Assembly: GCA_016722445.1 (NCBI GenBank)
Contig: JADKIZ010000006.1
Coordinates: 1-64,000 of the forward strand
Origin: Flavobacteriales bacterium
GTDB lineage: Bacteria; Bacteroidota; Bacteroidia; Flavobacteriales_D; Sanyastnellaceae
DNA: 64,000 nt
Reading direction: 5' to 3'
Shown here one piece after another: positions 9,104 to 17,864 of the stretch. The position numbers and the translations under genes were made by a program. The notes below the pieces were generated by a model that did no database searches, was not told where the DNA came from, and saw only the letters and a list, made by a program, of their open reading frames with translations. Position 1 is the stretch's first letter. Every line of letters begins with the position of its first letter.

Positions 9104-9161
9104 TGCATTCTGGACTCCTTGAATAAGTGCAGATTGTATGAAAAGGAAATGCACCTCCTGT

Positions 9162-9169
9162 TACATTTG
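9162..9169 (+). promoter_or_regulatory. Bacteroidota-type -7 element (TACATTTG)
   Basis: An exact TAnnTTTG match 27 bases before the TTG start of the TlpA-like gene. It supports that unusual start, since no ATG lies between it and the reading frame. A TTG at 9134-9136 is 25 bases upstream, slightly far for a -33 element. Confidence 0.5.
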
Positions 9170-9196
9170 CCGCCAACCCATTTTTAGAGACCTTTT

Positions 9197-10438
9197 TTGA
9201 ACTTACTTCACCGCCTTACCGCCTTCATCATTACGTTAATTGTACTTAGTTCATGCAACGATGTTCCGCGGATTGATAATACCCCTGCGCTGTTAACCGG
9301 CGAATACACGATTCAATTTCATGTAGGTGAAACCGACATTCCTGTACGACTCACAGTACACACTCCCAACCAATGGAGTATACACAACTGGACAGAGAGA
9401 ATCATGCTTGACTCGGTCGTTTTTAACGGGAACCAATTTCATATTGCAATGCCTCTGTTCAATACCGCCCTCGACGGTATGATTGATTCTGATACAACGT
9501 TTACCGGAACATGGACGGATCATTCCAGAGACTCACTCTACACCGTTCCTTTTACAGCTAAAATTCTGCGCTCTGGCGTAACCAAATCAACCAACCTTCA
9601 TGTTGATACACTCATCTATGAAGCTGTTTTTTCTCCAGATTCTCCGGACGATAGAAGTAACGCCATCGGGAAATTTTACCTCCAGGACAAACACGTTGTA
9701 GGTACTTTCATGACTGAATCCGGCGATTACCGCTTTCTTGAAGGAACACACACCGGTGAGAGCATTCAGCTTTCCACCTTCGATGGTACACACTTATTTT
9801 ACTTCTGTGCTAACGTTCAGAACGATCAACTTTCCGATGGTCATTTCTATAGTGGGAATCATTGGCAGGAAGAGTGGTTTGGAAAATTAAATTCCGGTGC
9901 GAAACTCCGCAACCCCGACAGTCTCACCTTTGTGAAGGAAGAAAAAATTCCTTTTACTTTCAATGTAAAAAACATCGCTGGTGATACCATTGTATTCGAC
10001 TCCACAGACTTTGCCGGAAAAATTACGATCGTACAATTGTTCGGTTCGTGGTGTCCGAATTGCACAGATGAAAGTGTTTTTCTGAAAGACCTGTATAAAA
10101 AATACCACAGTTCCGGATTGGAAATTGTACCCATTGCATTTGAAAGATCTGATGAATTCGCTCCTGCAATGTCGTTTGTAAAAGAACAGTTTTCACAATT
10201 GGAGCTTGAATACGAACCATACTTCGGAGGAAAAAAAGGCACGGCTTCAGAAGTGTTTCCAATGCTGAGTAAAATCCTATCTTATCCAACGTTGCTTATT
10301 GTTGATCAACATGGTCAGATCCGAAAAATCCATACCGGCTTTTATGGTCCTGGAACGGGTGATGATTATGTGCGCAATTGTGGTGAGCTCACGCATTTCG
10401 TAGAGTCTTTGCTTACTGGCGCCACTTCTGAAAAATAA
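9197..10438 (+). CDS. TlpA-like thioredoxin-domain lipoprotein
   Basis: 413 aa with a lipoprotein signal peptide (LIVLSSC, Cys at about residue 20) from a TTG start codon. Residues ~25-250 form a beta-rich N-terminal domain of the kind found before TlpA/ResA domains in Bacteroidota. The C-terminal thioredoxin fold has the redox motif WCPNC (Cys286 and Cys289), followed by KKYHSSGLEIVPIAFE and the conserved cis-proline segment LSYPTLLIVD. It is predicted to be a membrane-anchored periplasmic disulfide reductase; substrates are unknown, though such proteins often serve cytochrome c maturation. No ATG lies between the promoter and the frame, so TTG is the most upstream reasonable start. Followed by a bidirectional terminator. 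Confidence 0.85.
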   Translation: MNLLHRLTAFIITLIVLSSCNDVPRIDNTPALLTGEYTIQFHVGETDIPVRLTVHTPNQWSIHNWTERIMLDSVVFNGNQFHIAMPLFNTALDGMIDSDTTFTGTWTDHSRDSLYTVPFTAKILRSGVTKSTNLHVDTLIYEAVFSPDSPDDRSNAIGKFYLQDKHVVGTFMTESGDYRFLEGTHTGESIQLSTFDGTHLFYFCANVQNDQLSDGHFYSGNHWQEEWFGKLNSGAKLRNPDSLTFVKEEKIPFTFNVKNIAGDTIVFDSTDFAGKITIVQLFGSWCPNCTDESVFLKDLYKKYHSSGLEIVPIAFERSDEFAPAMSFVKEQFSQLELEYEPYFGGKKGTASEVFPMLSKILSYPTLLIVDQHGQIRKIHTGFYGPGTGDDYVRNCGELTHFVESLLTGATSEK

Positions 10439-10441
10439 AAA

Positions 10442-10463
10442 CGCCGGTTTACACCGGCGCTTT
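10442..10463. terminator. Bidirectional intrinsic terminator
   Basis: A seven-base-pair perfect stem CGCCGGT/ACCGGCG with loop TTAC, preceded by an A-run and followed by CTTTCC. It lies between the converging TlpA-like and outer-membrane-protein genes. Confidence 0.75.
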
Positions 10464-10480
10464 CCTGAAGAATTTTAATT

Positions 10481-11083
10481 TTATAATTCGAGCCACAACG
10501 CTACACCACCCGTGAGGGTCATTACTTGGGTATCCTTATTGGCCGGTGCTGCACTGTCATTCGACATCCAATCTCTTGTGTATAGTCCATAGCCCAGATA
10601 AATATCCATGCTGACGTATTTACTTAAGACATGGACACCGGGTCCCGCACCGATATTGAATCCATTACACTTTTGCTGATAGGATACCTGCTGATAACTG
10701 TAGTAATACGGATAATTGTTACTCGGCATTTCGATCGAATACGAATCATTTCGTTCCCGATATTCATATTCAATTCCCGCATGCAGAAACAATCTTCCGA
10801 AATTATATTCTCGCAAATTCAAATAGCCCGTCACTCCTCCGTTGTAATACTTGTTGTTGTTCGACGACGATGGAAAAAATGTGACATGAAATCCGGCGTT
10901 CTCTGCCCAATATCGATACCCCAAGCCTTTTCCGTTGCTGGACGAGATGGCTACACCAATGGCATGACCACTTGGTCCATTAAAAACCTTTTTAGGTTTT
11001 TCGTTTTTTTCTACGGGGGTTTGTGAATGAGCATTTACTGTAAAGGCCAATGCCAAGGCCATCATAATGATGTTCTTTTTCAT
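10481..11083 (-). CDS. Outer-membrane beta-barrel-like protein, 200 aa
   Basis: Starts with a signal peptide (MKKNIIMMALALAFTVNAHSQ). A short Lys/Pro-rich linker is followed by alternating strands rich in Tyr, Gly and Asn (GLGYRYWAENAGFHVTFF, YNGGVTGYLNLREYNFGRL, FLHAGIEYEYRERND, VSMDIYLGYGLYTRDW), ending in VALWLEL, a pattern typical of small eight-stranded outer-membrane barrels whose last strand ends in a hydrophobic residue. No specific family or ligand can be named. It is a single leftward gene between the bidirectional terminator and the M28 peptidase gene, 39 bases beyond its start. Confidence 0.75.
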   Translation of the reverse strand: MKKNIIMMALALAFTVNAHSQTPVEKNEKPKKVFNGPSGHAIGVAISSSNGKGLGYRYWAENAGFHVTFFPSSSNNNKYYNGGVTGYLNLREYNFGRLFLHAGIEYEYRERNDSYSIEMPSNNYPYYYSYQQVSYQQKCNGFNIGAGPGVHVLSKYVSMDIYLGYGLYTRDWMSNDSAAPANKDTQVMTLTGGVALWLEL

Positions 11084-11122
11084 GATATAAAGGAATTAGT
11101 ACCCCAAAGGTAAGTCAAACTT

Positions 11123-12715
11123 TTATTCCCCGCCAAAATCATTTTGTACATCTACTTTAAGTTTTTCGTCACGATTCGCAACCTCCCAGGCTGTATGGAA
11201 AACCAACCTAGCGATAACAGCCATTTTATCGAACAATATTTTCTCCACATCATCGCCCGGCTTATGGTAGTCTTCGTGCACACCAGAAAAATAAAAAATC
11301 ACAGGAATATTGTGTTTGGCAAAATTGTAATGATCTGATCGGTAATAAAAACGGTTGGGATCAGCTGGATCGTTGTAGGTATAATCCAGTGCTAATTGTG
11401 TGTATTGCTTATTGCAATCTTCAGAAATTCGATGCAGTGTTGTACTCAGTTTATCCGAACCTATCAGATAAACATAATTTGCATTTTCATGCTGCGGATC
11501 CTTTCTTCCAATCATATCAATATTGAGATCACAAACTGTATTCTCCAATGGGAAAACAGGAAAATCGGAATACCATTCACTGCCCAACAAACCTTTTTCT
11601 TCTCCACTCACATTTAGGATGAGAATACTTCTCTTCGGACCAAGTCCCGATTTTTTTGCCTCTGTAAAAGCTTGTGCCAGTTCTAGTGCGGCCACAGTTC
11701 CACTTCCATCGTCATCCGCACCGTTGTTGATCTGACCATTCACAATTCCGATGTGATCATAGTGCGCACTGATCACCACAATTTCTTTTTTGAGCAGGGG
11801 ATCAGATCCTTCTATAAAACACAAAACATTCTCAGCGTTCAATTTATTCTCTTCGCGTTCCATGTGAAAAAGCAGGTCTGAAGCCACTTTCAACGCCTTC
11901 TGTTTCTTTTGACTACTGTACTTTTTTACATCAGTTCCGGTATTTTTCAAAAGCAAATCCGCCATTTTTACTGAGATAAAAACTGTAGGTAAACCTTCTT
12001 CATCCTGCGGATGTTTCGGATTATCCAATCGCATGGGTGCTTGCTCCAACCAGTATCTTACACGCTCCATGTAGGCATCGTAATTGGTGTTGATGACGAT
12101 AACATTCTTTGCTCCGTTTGCCTCAGCAAGTTCTACCTTCAAACCTGGATCCATGCTCCAATCTGAATACGATGTACTACCTGTAATGCGACTGCGTCCC
12201 TTTTTATCCAATGGCTCACCTGTAAGACACATCACTGTTTTACCTTTAACATCAACGTTTTTATAATCGTTGTGTTTTCCTTCCTTGATTCCATATCCTA
12301 CAAACACAATATCTCGGGCTTCGAAAGTGCTTTGGTCTGATCCAAAAAAGTAGAAATCCTTGATCATTTCAAATCGCTGTGTACCCATTGTCGCATAAGA
12401 CTTTAAGTGACTCACCCGCTTCAATGGATAAGTTTGAAACCACGAACCATTGACACATGGCTCAATACCCAAACTCGTGTAATAGTCTGCGATGTACTGG
12501 GCTGCCATTTTCTGACCCTTTGTACCGGTTTCGCGTCCTTCGTAAGAATCCGATGCCAAAATTTCCAGGTGTTTTTTCAATTCATCTGGTCGAATGCCTT
12601 CCGCAATTTTTTCTACTGTTGGCGCCTGCTGTGCGAAAAACTGATCCACGTGAAAAACCAACATGAATACAAGCACAACAAAATACCGCATACCCCCTTT
12701 CATAGATTCTTTCAT
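11123..12715 (-). CDS. M28-family zinc aminopeptidase with PA domain
   Basis: 530 aa with an N-terminal signal peptide (YFVVLVFMLVFHVDQFFAQ). A protease-associated region (VFVGYGIKEGKHNDYKNVDVKGKTV) is inserted before the catalytic domain. The dinuclear zinc site is visible: HYDHIG, NGADDDGSG, SGEEKGLLGS and NIDMIGR, with a final YRSDHYNF supplying the last ligand. This makes it a periplasmic or secreted aminopeptidase of the M28 family. It lies 22 bases downstream of rpiB on the same strand, so the two are probably co-transcribed, with no obvious metabolic link. Starts at residue 6 or 9 are also possible; I kept the first ATG. Confidence 0.9.
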   Translation of the reverse strand: MKESMKGGMRYFVVLVFMLVFHVDQFFAQQAPTVEKIAEGIRPDELKKHLEILASDSYEGRETGTKGQKMAAQYIADYYTSLGIEPCVNGSWFQTYPLKRVSHLKSYATMGTQRFEMIKDFYFFGSDQSTFEARDIVFVGYGIKEGKHNDYKNVDVKGKTVMCLTGEPLDKKGRSRITGSTSYSDWSMDPGLKVELAEANGAKNVIVINTNYDAYMERVRYWLEQAPMRLDNPKHPQDEEGLPTVFISVKMADLLLKNTGTDVKKYSSQKKQKALKVASDLLFHMEREENKLNAENVLCFIEGSDPLLKKEIVVISAHYDHIGIVNGQINNGADDDGSGTVAALELAQAFTEAKKSGLGPKRSILILNVSGEEKGLLGSEWYSDFPVFPLENTVCDLNIDMIGRKDPQHENANYVYLIGSDKLSTTLHRISEDCNKQYTQLALDYTYNDPADPNRFYYRSDHYNFAKHNIPVIFYFSGVHEDYHKPGDDVEKILFDKMAVIARLVFHTAWEVANRDEKLKVDVQNDFGGE

Positions 12716-12737
12716 ATTTCTCTGGTGATTATTTTGA

Positions 12738-13166
12738 TCAACAATCGATCTTATTTACCCGCAATTGATGTCTTCCTCCTTCAAAGGATGTGGCCAAAAA
12801 GGTCTTTACCATTGCTTCCGCCTGTTCTACAGTAATAAATCGCGCTGGTAGACAAATGATATTCGCATCATTATGAGATCTTGCCAACCCTGCAACTTCC
12901 TCGTTCCAGCACAGAGCAGCTCTTACTCCCTGGTGCTTATTGGCAGTAATTGCCACGCCATTGGCAGATCCACATATCAAAATTCCATCTCCTTTATGGT
13001 CTTGTACTTCTTTCGCTACCGAATGGGCATAATCAGGATAGTCCACACTTTCCTTGGAAAATGTCCCATGGTCCCTGACTATAAATCCCTGTTTCGTCAA
13101 AAACGCACTAATCTTCGTTTTTAGATCATAGCCTGCATGATCACTTCCTATGTGAATGGTCTTCAT
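12738..13166 (-). CDS. rpiB: Ribose 5-phosphate isomerase B
   Basis: 142 aa, the usual length for RpiB/LacAB isomerases. Substrate- and catalysis-related motifs are present: SDHAGYDLK (residues 8-16), DYPDYA (42-47) and the active-site Cys65 in ILICGSANGVAI, followed by NKHQGVRAALCWN. It interconverts ribose 5-phosphate and ribulose 5-phosphate in the non-oxidative pentose phosphate pathway. The loop after the Cys reads GSANG where many homologues have GTGIG or GSGNG, a mild variation. It is the first gene of a leftward pair with the M28 peptidase and faces the 550-base origin-like interval. A TAATTTTG -7 element sits 16 bases before its start. Confidence 0.93.
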   Translation of the reverse strand: MKTIHIGSDHAGYDLKTKISAFLTKQGFIVRDHGTFSKESVDYPDYAHSVAKEVQDHKGDGILICGSANGVAITANKHQGVRAALCWNEEVAGLARSHNDANIICLPARFITVEQAEAMVKTFLATSFEGGRHQLRVNKIDC

Positions 13167-13182
13167 ATTTTCTTATTCGCCT

Positions 13183-13190
13183 CAAAATTA
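13183..13190 (-). promoter_or_regulatory. Bacteroidota-type -7 element (TAATTTTG) for rpiB
   Basis: An exact TAnnTTTG match on the minus strand, 16 bases upstream of the rpiB ATG. No TTG was found at the usual -33 distance. Confidence 0.45.
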
Positions 13191-13199
13191 AGTGTTGTG

Positions 13200-13660
13200 C
13201 CACGTGAAATTCTACCGTTTATACAACCACAATTGTGAATACCCACTTTATCAACTTACAACACTTCCGATCATGGATAAGTGCATGCACAACTTTTCAA
13301 TAAAAAATTTGCTATGAACAACAAAATAGTCCATTACTCCATTTGGAACAATTCCTGCGTTTCTTTCTCATTTGATATCACCCATAAGTGAACAATCTTC
13401 TGCACTATTCACAAGCTTTATACACAGCCCAATTGCCAACATCAGGAAAATTTACCTATTGTGTGTAACTCCGTGAACCAATTCATTCTCAATATAAACA
13501 TACCGTGATAACGTGTTCAGAAAAGACTTACTCTTGTGTATAGAATCTCATGTCAAGTCCTTCCCCAAGAATCTGTACACGATATGAACAGACCATACTA
13601 TTTACAATAATACTATTTTAAAAAAGATATATTGTTATGTATGTTGGTTAGAATGAAAGA
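13200..13660. other. Candidate chromosomal replication origin (DnaA boxes plus AT-rich unwinding element)
   Basis: A gene-free interval between diverging genes. It has one exact DnaA box TTATACACA at 13418-13426 and four sequences with a single mismatch to TTATnCACA: CTATTCACA at 13405-13413 on the plus strand, and on the minus strand GTATTCACA (13234-13242), TTACACACA (13460-13468) and CTATACACA (13535-13543). To the right lies a very AT-rich stretch (13595-13650) with a direct repeat ATACTATTT at 13595 and 13610, which would serve as the DNA unwinding element. No open frame of note is present. The origin call is inference: dnaA is not adjacent, which is common in Bacteroidota, and the strand-skew test has not been done. 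Confidence 0.45.
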
Positions 13661-13699
13661 TAGGTTTTTGCGTTAGGGTCAGGTTCAATTGGATTGAAG

Positions 13700-13707
13700 T
13701 AGTTTTG
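13700..13707 (+). promoter_or_regulatory. Bacteroidota-type -7 element (TAGTTTTG) for the YwqK-like gene
   Basis: An exact TAnnTTTG match 11 bases before the ATG at 13719. It supports 13719 as the original start of the downstream gene, although that ATG is now one base out of frame. Confidence 0.5.
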
Positions 13708-13756
13708 TCATCAGTCAAATGGAAAAATAATCCGCATATCAGTTTTTGCACTCTTC

Positions 13757-15232
13757 GTGTTGTTGGTGTCTGCCGTTCATGGCCAAATCACTCAATTTCG
13801 TTACGAAAATGGGGTGGTCAGCAGTGAAGGGAAGATGAAAGATGGAAAGCCCGATGGATACTGGAAAACTTACTATCCGGATGGTGGTTTAAAAACTGAG
13901 GGTAACCGATTGAATTTCAAATTGGACTCCACGTGGAAATTCTACCGTGAGGATTCAACTTTGGAAAGAGTGATCACATATCGGGAAGACTTGAAAAATG
14001 GTGCGGAAAAGATTTTTAGTCCAAAGGAGATTATGGTAGAGGAATTTCAAAACAAAAATGGAATAAAAAACGGAGAAGCTAAATTGTACTATGATACAGG
14101 TGAGTTGAAAAAGGTATCACAATTCATAAACAACAAAGAAGAAGGTAAAGCCACAGAATTCGAAAAGGATGGTCGAATCATCACAAATCTGGTATACAAG
14201 AATGGTTTTATTTATTCTGAAGAAAGGATAAACCGATATGATCTGAATGGCGATAGAACAGGAATTTGGAAGGACTTATACCCTGGCGGTGTAGTGAAGG
14301 AAGAAGGAAACTGGCGCTATGGAAAAAGGAATGGTGTTTTTAAGTTTTACGACAAAAAGGGTGCACTGGAAAAATTAGAAAAATATGAAGATGGAGTCTT
14401 GGTGATTGATGAGGCATCGACCGCCATCTTAGACTTAAGAAGTGACTATTACGATTCCGGTAAAGTCAAATCAACTGGACCATACCGGGAAGGAAAAAAA
14501 CAGGGTAACTTTAGGGAATATGATGAACAAGGTGTGGAAGTGGGTGGAGTTTTATACGATGGGGATATACGCATGGGTGAAGGAAGGATAGATAGTTTGG
14601 GCAGAAGAATAGGTCCTTGGAAATTGTATTACCCCGATGGAGCACTGCGGGCAGTTGGAGAATATAAAGAAGGATTGAAAGAAGGTCCATGGCAGTATTA
14701 TTACGCAGATGGAAAGACCGAACAAAAAGGTATTTACAAAGGTGATCTACCCACTGGTTTATGGCAATGGTATTTCGCCAATGGAAAACTGCACCGTGAA
14801 GAAAATTACCGTAAGGGAAAAGAAGATGGACATGCTGTTGAATACGATGAAAGTGGCGCTGTAATTCACGAAGGTGATTATACGGATGGAAAAAAAACGG
14901 GCCCTTGGGTATTGACTATCAACGATCACCACGAAGAGGGCGAATATCTTGACGGAGAACGAAACGGAGTATGGATTTGGACGTATAACGACGGACAAAA
15001 GGCGTTTCAAGGTGAGTTTCAAAGCGGAATTCCTGTGAACAAGCACAAATACTGGTACAGCAATGGACAGGTATATATGGCTGGATCATACGAAGGAGGA
15101 GAGATGAGTGGAAAGTGGGACTATTTCAATGAAATAGGATTACTTGAACTTCAGGTTGAATATGAAGCAGGACATGCAATAAAAATAAACGGCACAAAAA
15201 TTAAATTACCAGAGGCACCGGAAGAAAACTAA
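13757..15232 (+). CDS. YwqK/MORN-repeat secreted protein, start broken by a one-base deletion
   Basis: The body is a chain of about 18-20 MORN-like repeats of roughly 22 residues (GxWKxYYPDGxLKxEGxYKxGKKxG type: DGYWKTYYPDGGLKTEG, IGPWKLYYPDGALRAVG, EGPWQYYYADGKTEQKG), the signature of Bacteroidota YwqK-family proteins often labelled 'toxin-antitoxin system YwqK family antitoxin', a label with little functional meaning. The open frame begins at a TTG inside a signal peptide. Adding one A to the A-run at 13723-13727 joins it to ATG at 13719 and gives MEKIIRISVFALFVLLVSAVHGQ, so the original gene probably starts at 13719. It is exported. The kinase gene follows after 10 bases, suggesting one operon. 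Function unknown. Confidence 0.82.
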   Translation: MLLVSAVHGQITQFRYENGVVSSEGKMKDGKPDGYWKTYYPDGGLKTEGNRLNFKLDSTWKFYREDSTLERVITYREDLKNGAEKIFSPKEIMVEEFQNKNGIKNGEAKLYYDTGELKKVSQFINNKEEGKATEFEKDGRIITNLVYKNGFIYSEERINRYDLNGDRTGIWKDLYPGGVVKEEGNWRYGKRNGVFKFYDKKGALEKLEKYEDGVLVIDEASTAILDLRSDYYDSGKVKSTGPYREGKKQGNFREYDEQGVEVGGVLYDGDIRMGEGRIDSLGRRIGPWKLYYPDGALRAVGEYKEGLKEGPWQYYYADGKTEQKGIYKGDLPTGLWQWYFANGKLHREENYRKGKEDGHAVEYDESGAVIHEGDYTDGKKTGPWVLTINDHHEEGEYLDGERNGVWIWTYNDGQKAFQGEFQSGIPVNKHKYWYSNGQVYMAGSYEGGEMSGKWDYFNEIGLLELQVEYEAGHAIKINGTKIKLPEAPEEN

Positions 15233-15242
15233 AACTGAAATT

Positions 15243-17783
15243 ATGCAACCGCTTATTGCGGAGATATTAAACCACCCAACAGACTTATTGGCCCTTGTCA
15301 ATCCCGATGACTTGAGTCTAATTGTCTGTAACCGTAATCTTGAAGCGTATCTCAATCAAACGACAGAACAATTTAAGGGTAAGCAGGTTTATGAGCTGAT
15401 TGGAAAAAAAGTTCCCCGTGAAAAAGCCAAGTTGTTGATTCAACAATTGGAACAAACTAATTTTCTCATTGACAAAGAAACAGATCCGGAAAACCATATC
15501 TTTTTTAATGTGGTCAATTGTGGTGGGGAAAAGTGTTGCGTAGTCAGATTCAGCAGTCAAAAACTTAACAGAGCACTATTGCAATATCGACAGCTGTTCG
15601 AGAAGAATTTGGCTGGCGTATATCAATCTGACGTACATGGTGAATTGCTTTCTTGCAATGTTGCCTTTGCTCATATCCTTGGTTATGATTCTCCCGCAGA
15701 ACTGATTGGAAAAAACACCAGCACATTATACAAGGATCCCGCATTGCGCGAACGATATATCGAACAACTGCAGAAGAAACCAATCCTCATGAACTTTGAG
15801 TTGGAAGTTGTTCGGAAGGATGGAACCATTTCCTGCTGTTTGGAAAACTCGTACCTGGATAAATCACTTTCAGGAACAAGCATCATCAGTGGAACACTCA
15901 TCGATGTCACTGAAAAACGCGAGATGGAACAGGCGCTCCAGGAGAGTGAACAGAGGTTTAAAGCTATCTCCGGAGTTTCTACTGAAGGGGTAGTTTTTTT
16001 CAGTCATGATGTTATCCAGGATTGCAACGATCAGTTTGCGAGAATTCTAGGATATACCAATAGTGTTGAGGTCATTGGTAGAGAATTGGTTGAGTACATT
16101 CATCCTGCGGATTTGCAGCGAATCAAGACAAGTGTCAATATTTCGTCTGCGAACAAAACTGAAATCCGACTTCAAGGTAAATCGGGAAAAACAATTTTTC
16201 TAGAGATCACTGGAAGTCATTTGATGTATCAGGGAAAAAACAGTCTGGCACTAGTTGCCGTGGACATCACCACACGCAAAAAAGTGGAACAGACGCTGCA
16301 ACAAAGTGTTGTTGGTTTTAGACGATTATTGGAAAACTCTCCGAATGGCGTGATCATCTTAACCGACGAAAGAATTCGCTATTTGAATTTTGCTGCATGC
16401 GAATTGCTTGGTGTGGACGATGAAGACGAACTGTACGACAAAAGTTTTTTGACCTTTTTTGATAAGGAAACCAAACAAAGTTTGAAGATAGATCTCATGG
16501 AAATCCGCAATGGACAAGAGATCGAATACCGTGAGGTGAGATTGCAAAACAAGCGCGATGAAATTTTGGATATTGGTATCAAATCCATCCTCACTGTTTA
16601 TGAAAACAAACCCTCCATTCAGGTCACACTCAATAACGTCAGCACAAGAAATCAACTTGTGCAGGAGCAAATGCGCATACGCTTGATCGAGGAAATCAAC
16701 ACTGCTCTCAAAGCTGAAATCGCTGGGCATAAACAAACACAGGAGAAACTGGAAAAGGAGCGCCGTAACGCCACTGAACAGAAAGCTAAGTTGGAGTCTA
16801 TTTTTAATTCTACTGAAAACCTGATGATGTGGACCCTGGATGTCAACTATCACATCACGGGTATGAATAAAAATTTCACCACATGGATGAATGATCAGTT
16901 TGATGAAAAGGTATCCATTGAGGATAACATCATGAAAGTGTTGGAACCGCATCTCGACGAAGATTTGTATCAAGGTCAGCTGCGCGCATTTGAAAACGGT
17001 TTCAAGGGAAGGCCGCAGCAGTTTGAATTTGCGTTGAAAAATCGCCGCAACGAAACAACCTGGCTACAAGCCTTTTTGAATCCGGTTTACATGGATGGCA
17101 AGCTGGAGGAATTGTCCTGTCTCCTCTATGACAATACAGAACGCAAGGAATTTGACAGGAGAATTCGCGACTCACTAAAAGAAAAAGAAGTGCTTCTCCA
17201 GGAAGTACATCACCGGGTGAAAAACAACTTGCAGGTTATTTCAAGTATTTTGAATCTGCAGTCGTCTTATGTAAAGGATGAAAAGACGCTTGAGGTTTTG
17301 AGAGAAAGTCAGCAGCGAATCAAGAGCATGTCTTTTCTCCACGAAACCATTTATAGGACTGCAGATTTCAGCAAACTGGAATTCACGAATTATTTGCGTT
17401 CGATTGCCTCCAATCTCATTCAGAGTTACAGGACTCCAGATGTGCATATTGATTTTGTAGACAATATGGAAACAGTGTTTCTCAATCTGGATCAATCTAT
17501 TCCATGCGGCCTGATTGTGAACGAACTTGTGAGTAACGCATTAAAATATGCTTTCAAAGGCAAGAAAAAAGGCAAGTTGAAGATCACATTGAATGAAAAG
17601 GATGGTGTGGTCACCCTGATCATCGCTGATGATGGCGTGGGTTTGCCGAAGGATTTTAATTACGATAAAACAGATTCTCTGGGTATACAATTGGTCTATG
17701 CGCTTACGGAGCAGCTAGATGCGAAAATGGATGTTGCCAATAAAAAAGGGGCGTCATTTTCAATCGTTTTCAAAAAGAAATGA
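15243..17783 (+). CDS. Multi-PAS sensor histidine kinase, HisKA_2 type
   Basis: 846 aa without signal peptide or membrane helices, so a cytoplasmic sensor. About five PAS domains span residues 5-635 (recognisable at QLFEKNLAGVYQSD, FKAISGVSTEGVVFF, FRRLLENSPNGVIIL and LESIFNSTENLMMW), with a coiled linker at ~480-515. The kinase core has the HisKA_2 phosphoacceptor motif EVHHRVKNNLQ (His657 likely phosphorylated) and a HATPase domain with NELVSNALKYAF and ADDGVGLP. It should autophosphorylate and pass phosphate to the LytTR regulator encoded 81 bases downstream. The 10-base gap from the MORN-repeat gene implies co-transcription. The ligand of the PAS domains is not evident. Confidence 0.93.
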   Translation: MQPLIAEILNHPTDLLALVNPDDLSLIVCNRNLEAYLNQTTEQFKGKQVYELIGKKVPREKAKLLIQQLEQTNFLIDKETDPENHIFFNVVNCGGEKCCVVRFSSQKLNRALLQYRQLFEKNLAGVYQSDVHGELLSCNVAFAHILGYDSPAELIGKNTSTLYKDPALRERYIEQLQKKPILMNFELEVVRKDGTISCCLENSYLDKSLSGTSIISGTLIDVTEKREMEQALQESEQRFKAISGVSTEGVVFFSHDVIQDCNDQFARILGYTNSVEVIGRELVEYIHPADLQRIKTSVNISSANKTEIRLQGKSGKTIFLEITGSHLMYQGKNSLALVAVDITTRKKVEQTLQQSVVGFRRLLENSPNGVIILTDERIRYLNFAACELLGVDDEDELYDKSFLTFFDKETKQSLKIDLMEIRNGQEIEYREVRLQNKRDEILDIGIKSILTVYENKPSIQVTLNNVSTRNQLVQEQMRIRLIEEINTALKAEIAGHKQTQEKLEKERRNATEQKAKLESIFNSTENLMMWTLDVNYHITGMNKNFTTWMNDQFDEKVSIEDNIMKVLEPHLDEDLYQGQLRAFENGFKGRPQQFEFALKNRRNETTWLQAFLNPVYMDGKLEELSCLLYDNTERKEFDRRIRDSLKEKEVLLQEVHHRVKNNLQVISSILNLQSSYVKDEKTLEVLRESQQRIKSMSFLHETIYRTADFSKLEFTNYLRSIASNLIQSYRTPDVHIDFVDNMETVFLNLDQSIPCGLIVNELVSNALKYAFKGKKKGKLKITLNEKDGVVTLIIADDGVGLPKDFNYDKTDSLGIQLVYALTEQLDAKMDVANKKGASFSIVFKKK

Positions 17784-17864
17784 TCAGAGTAAGGTCCTAC
17801 CCCTTGCAATGTTTATGATCACACCGTACTTTAGTGCGCGATTCACCCTAATATCCTACCCATC

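Noticed and set aside
16359..16973. 204-codon leftward frame opposite the PAS kinase
   Set aside because: Low-complexity Phe/Ile/His-rich shadow of the kinase gene; no start or promoter signal.
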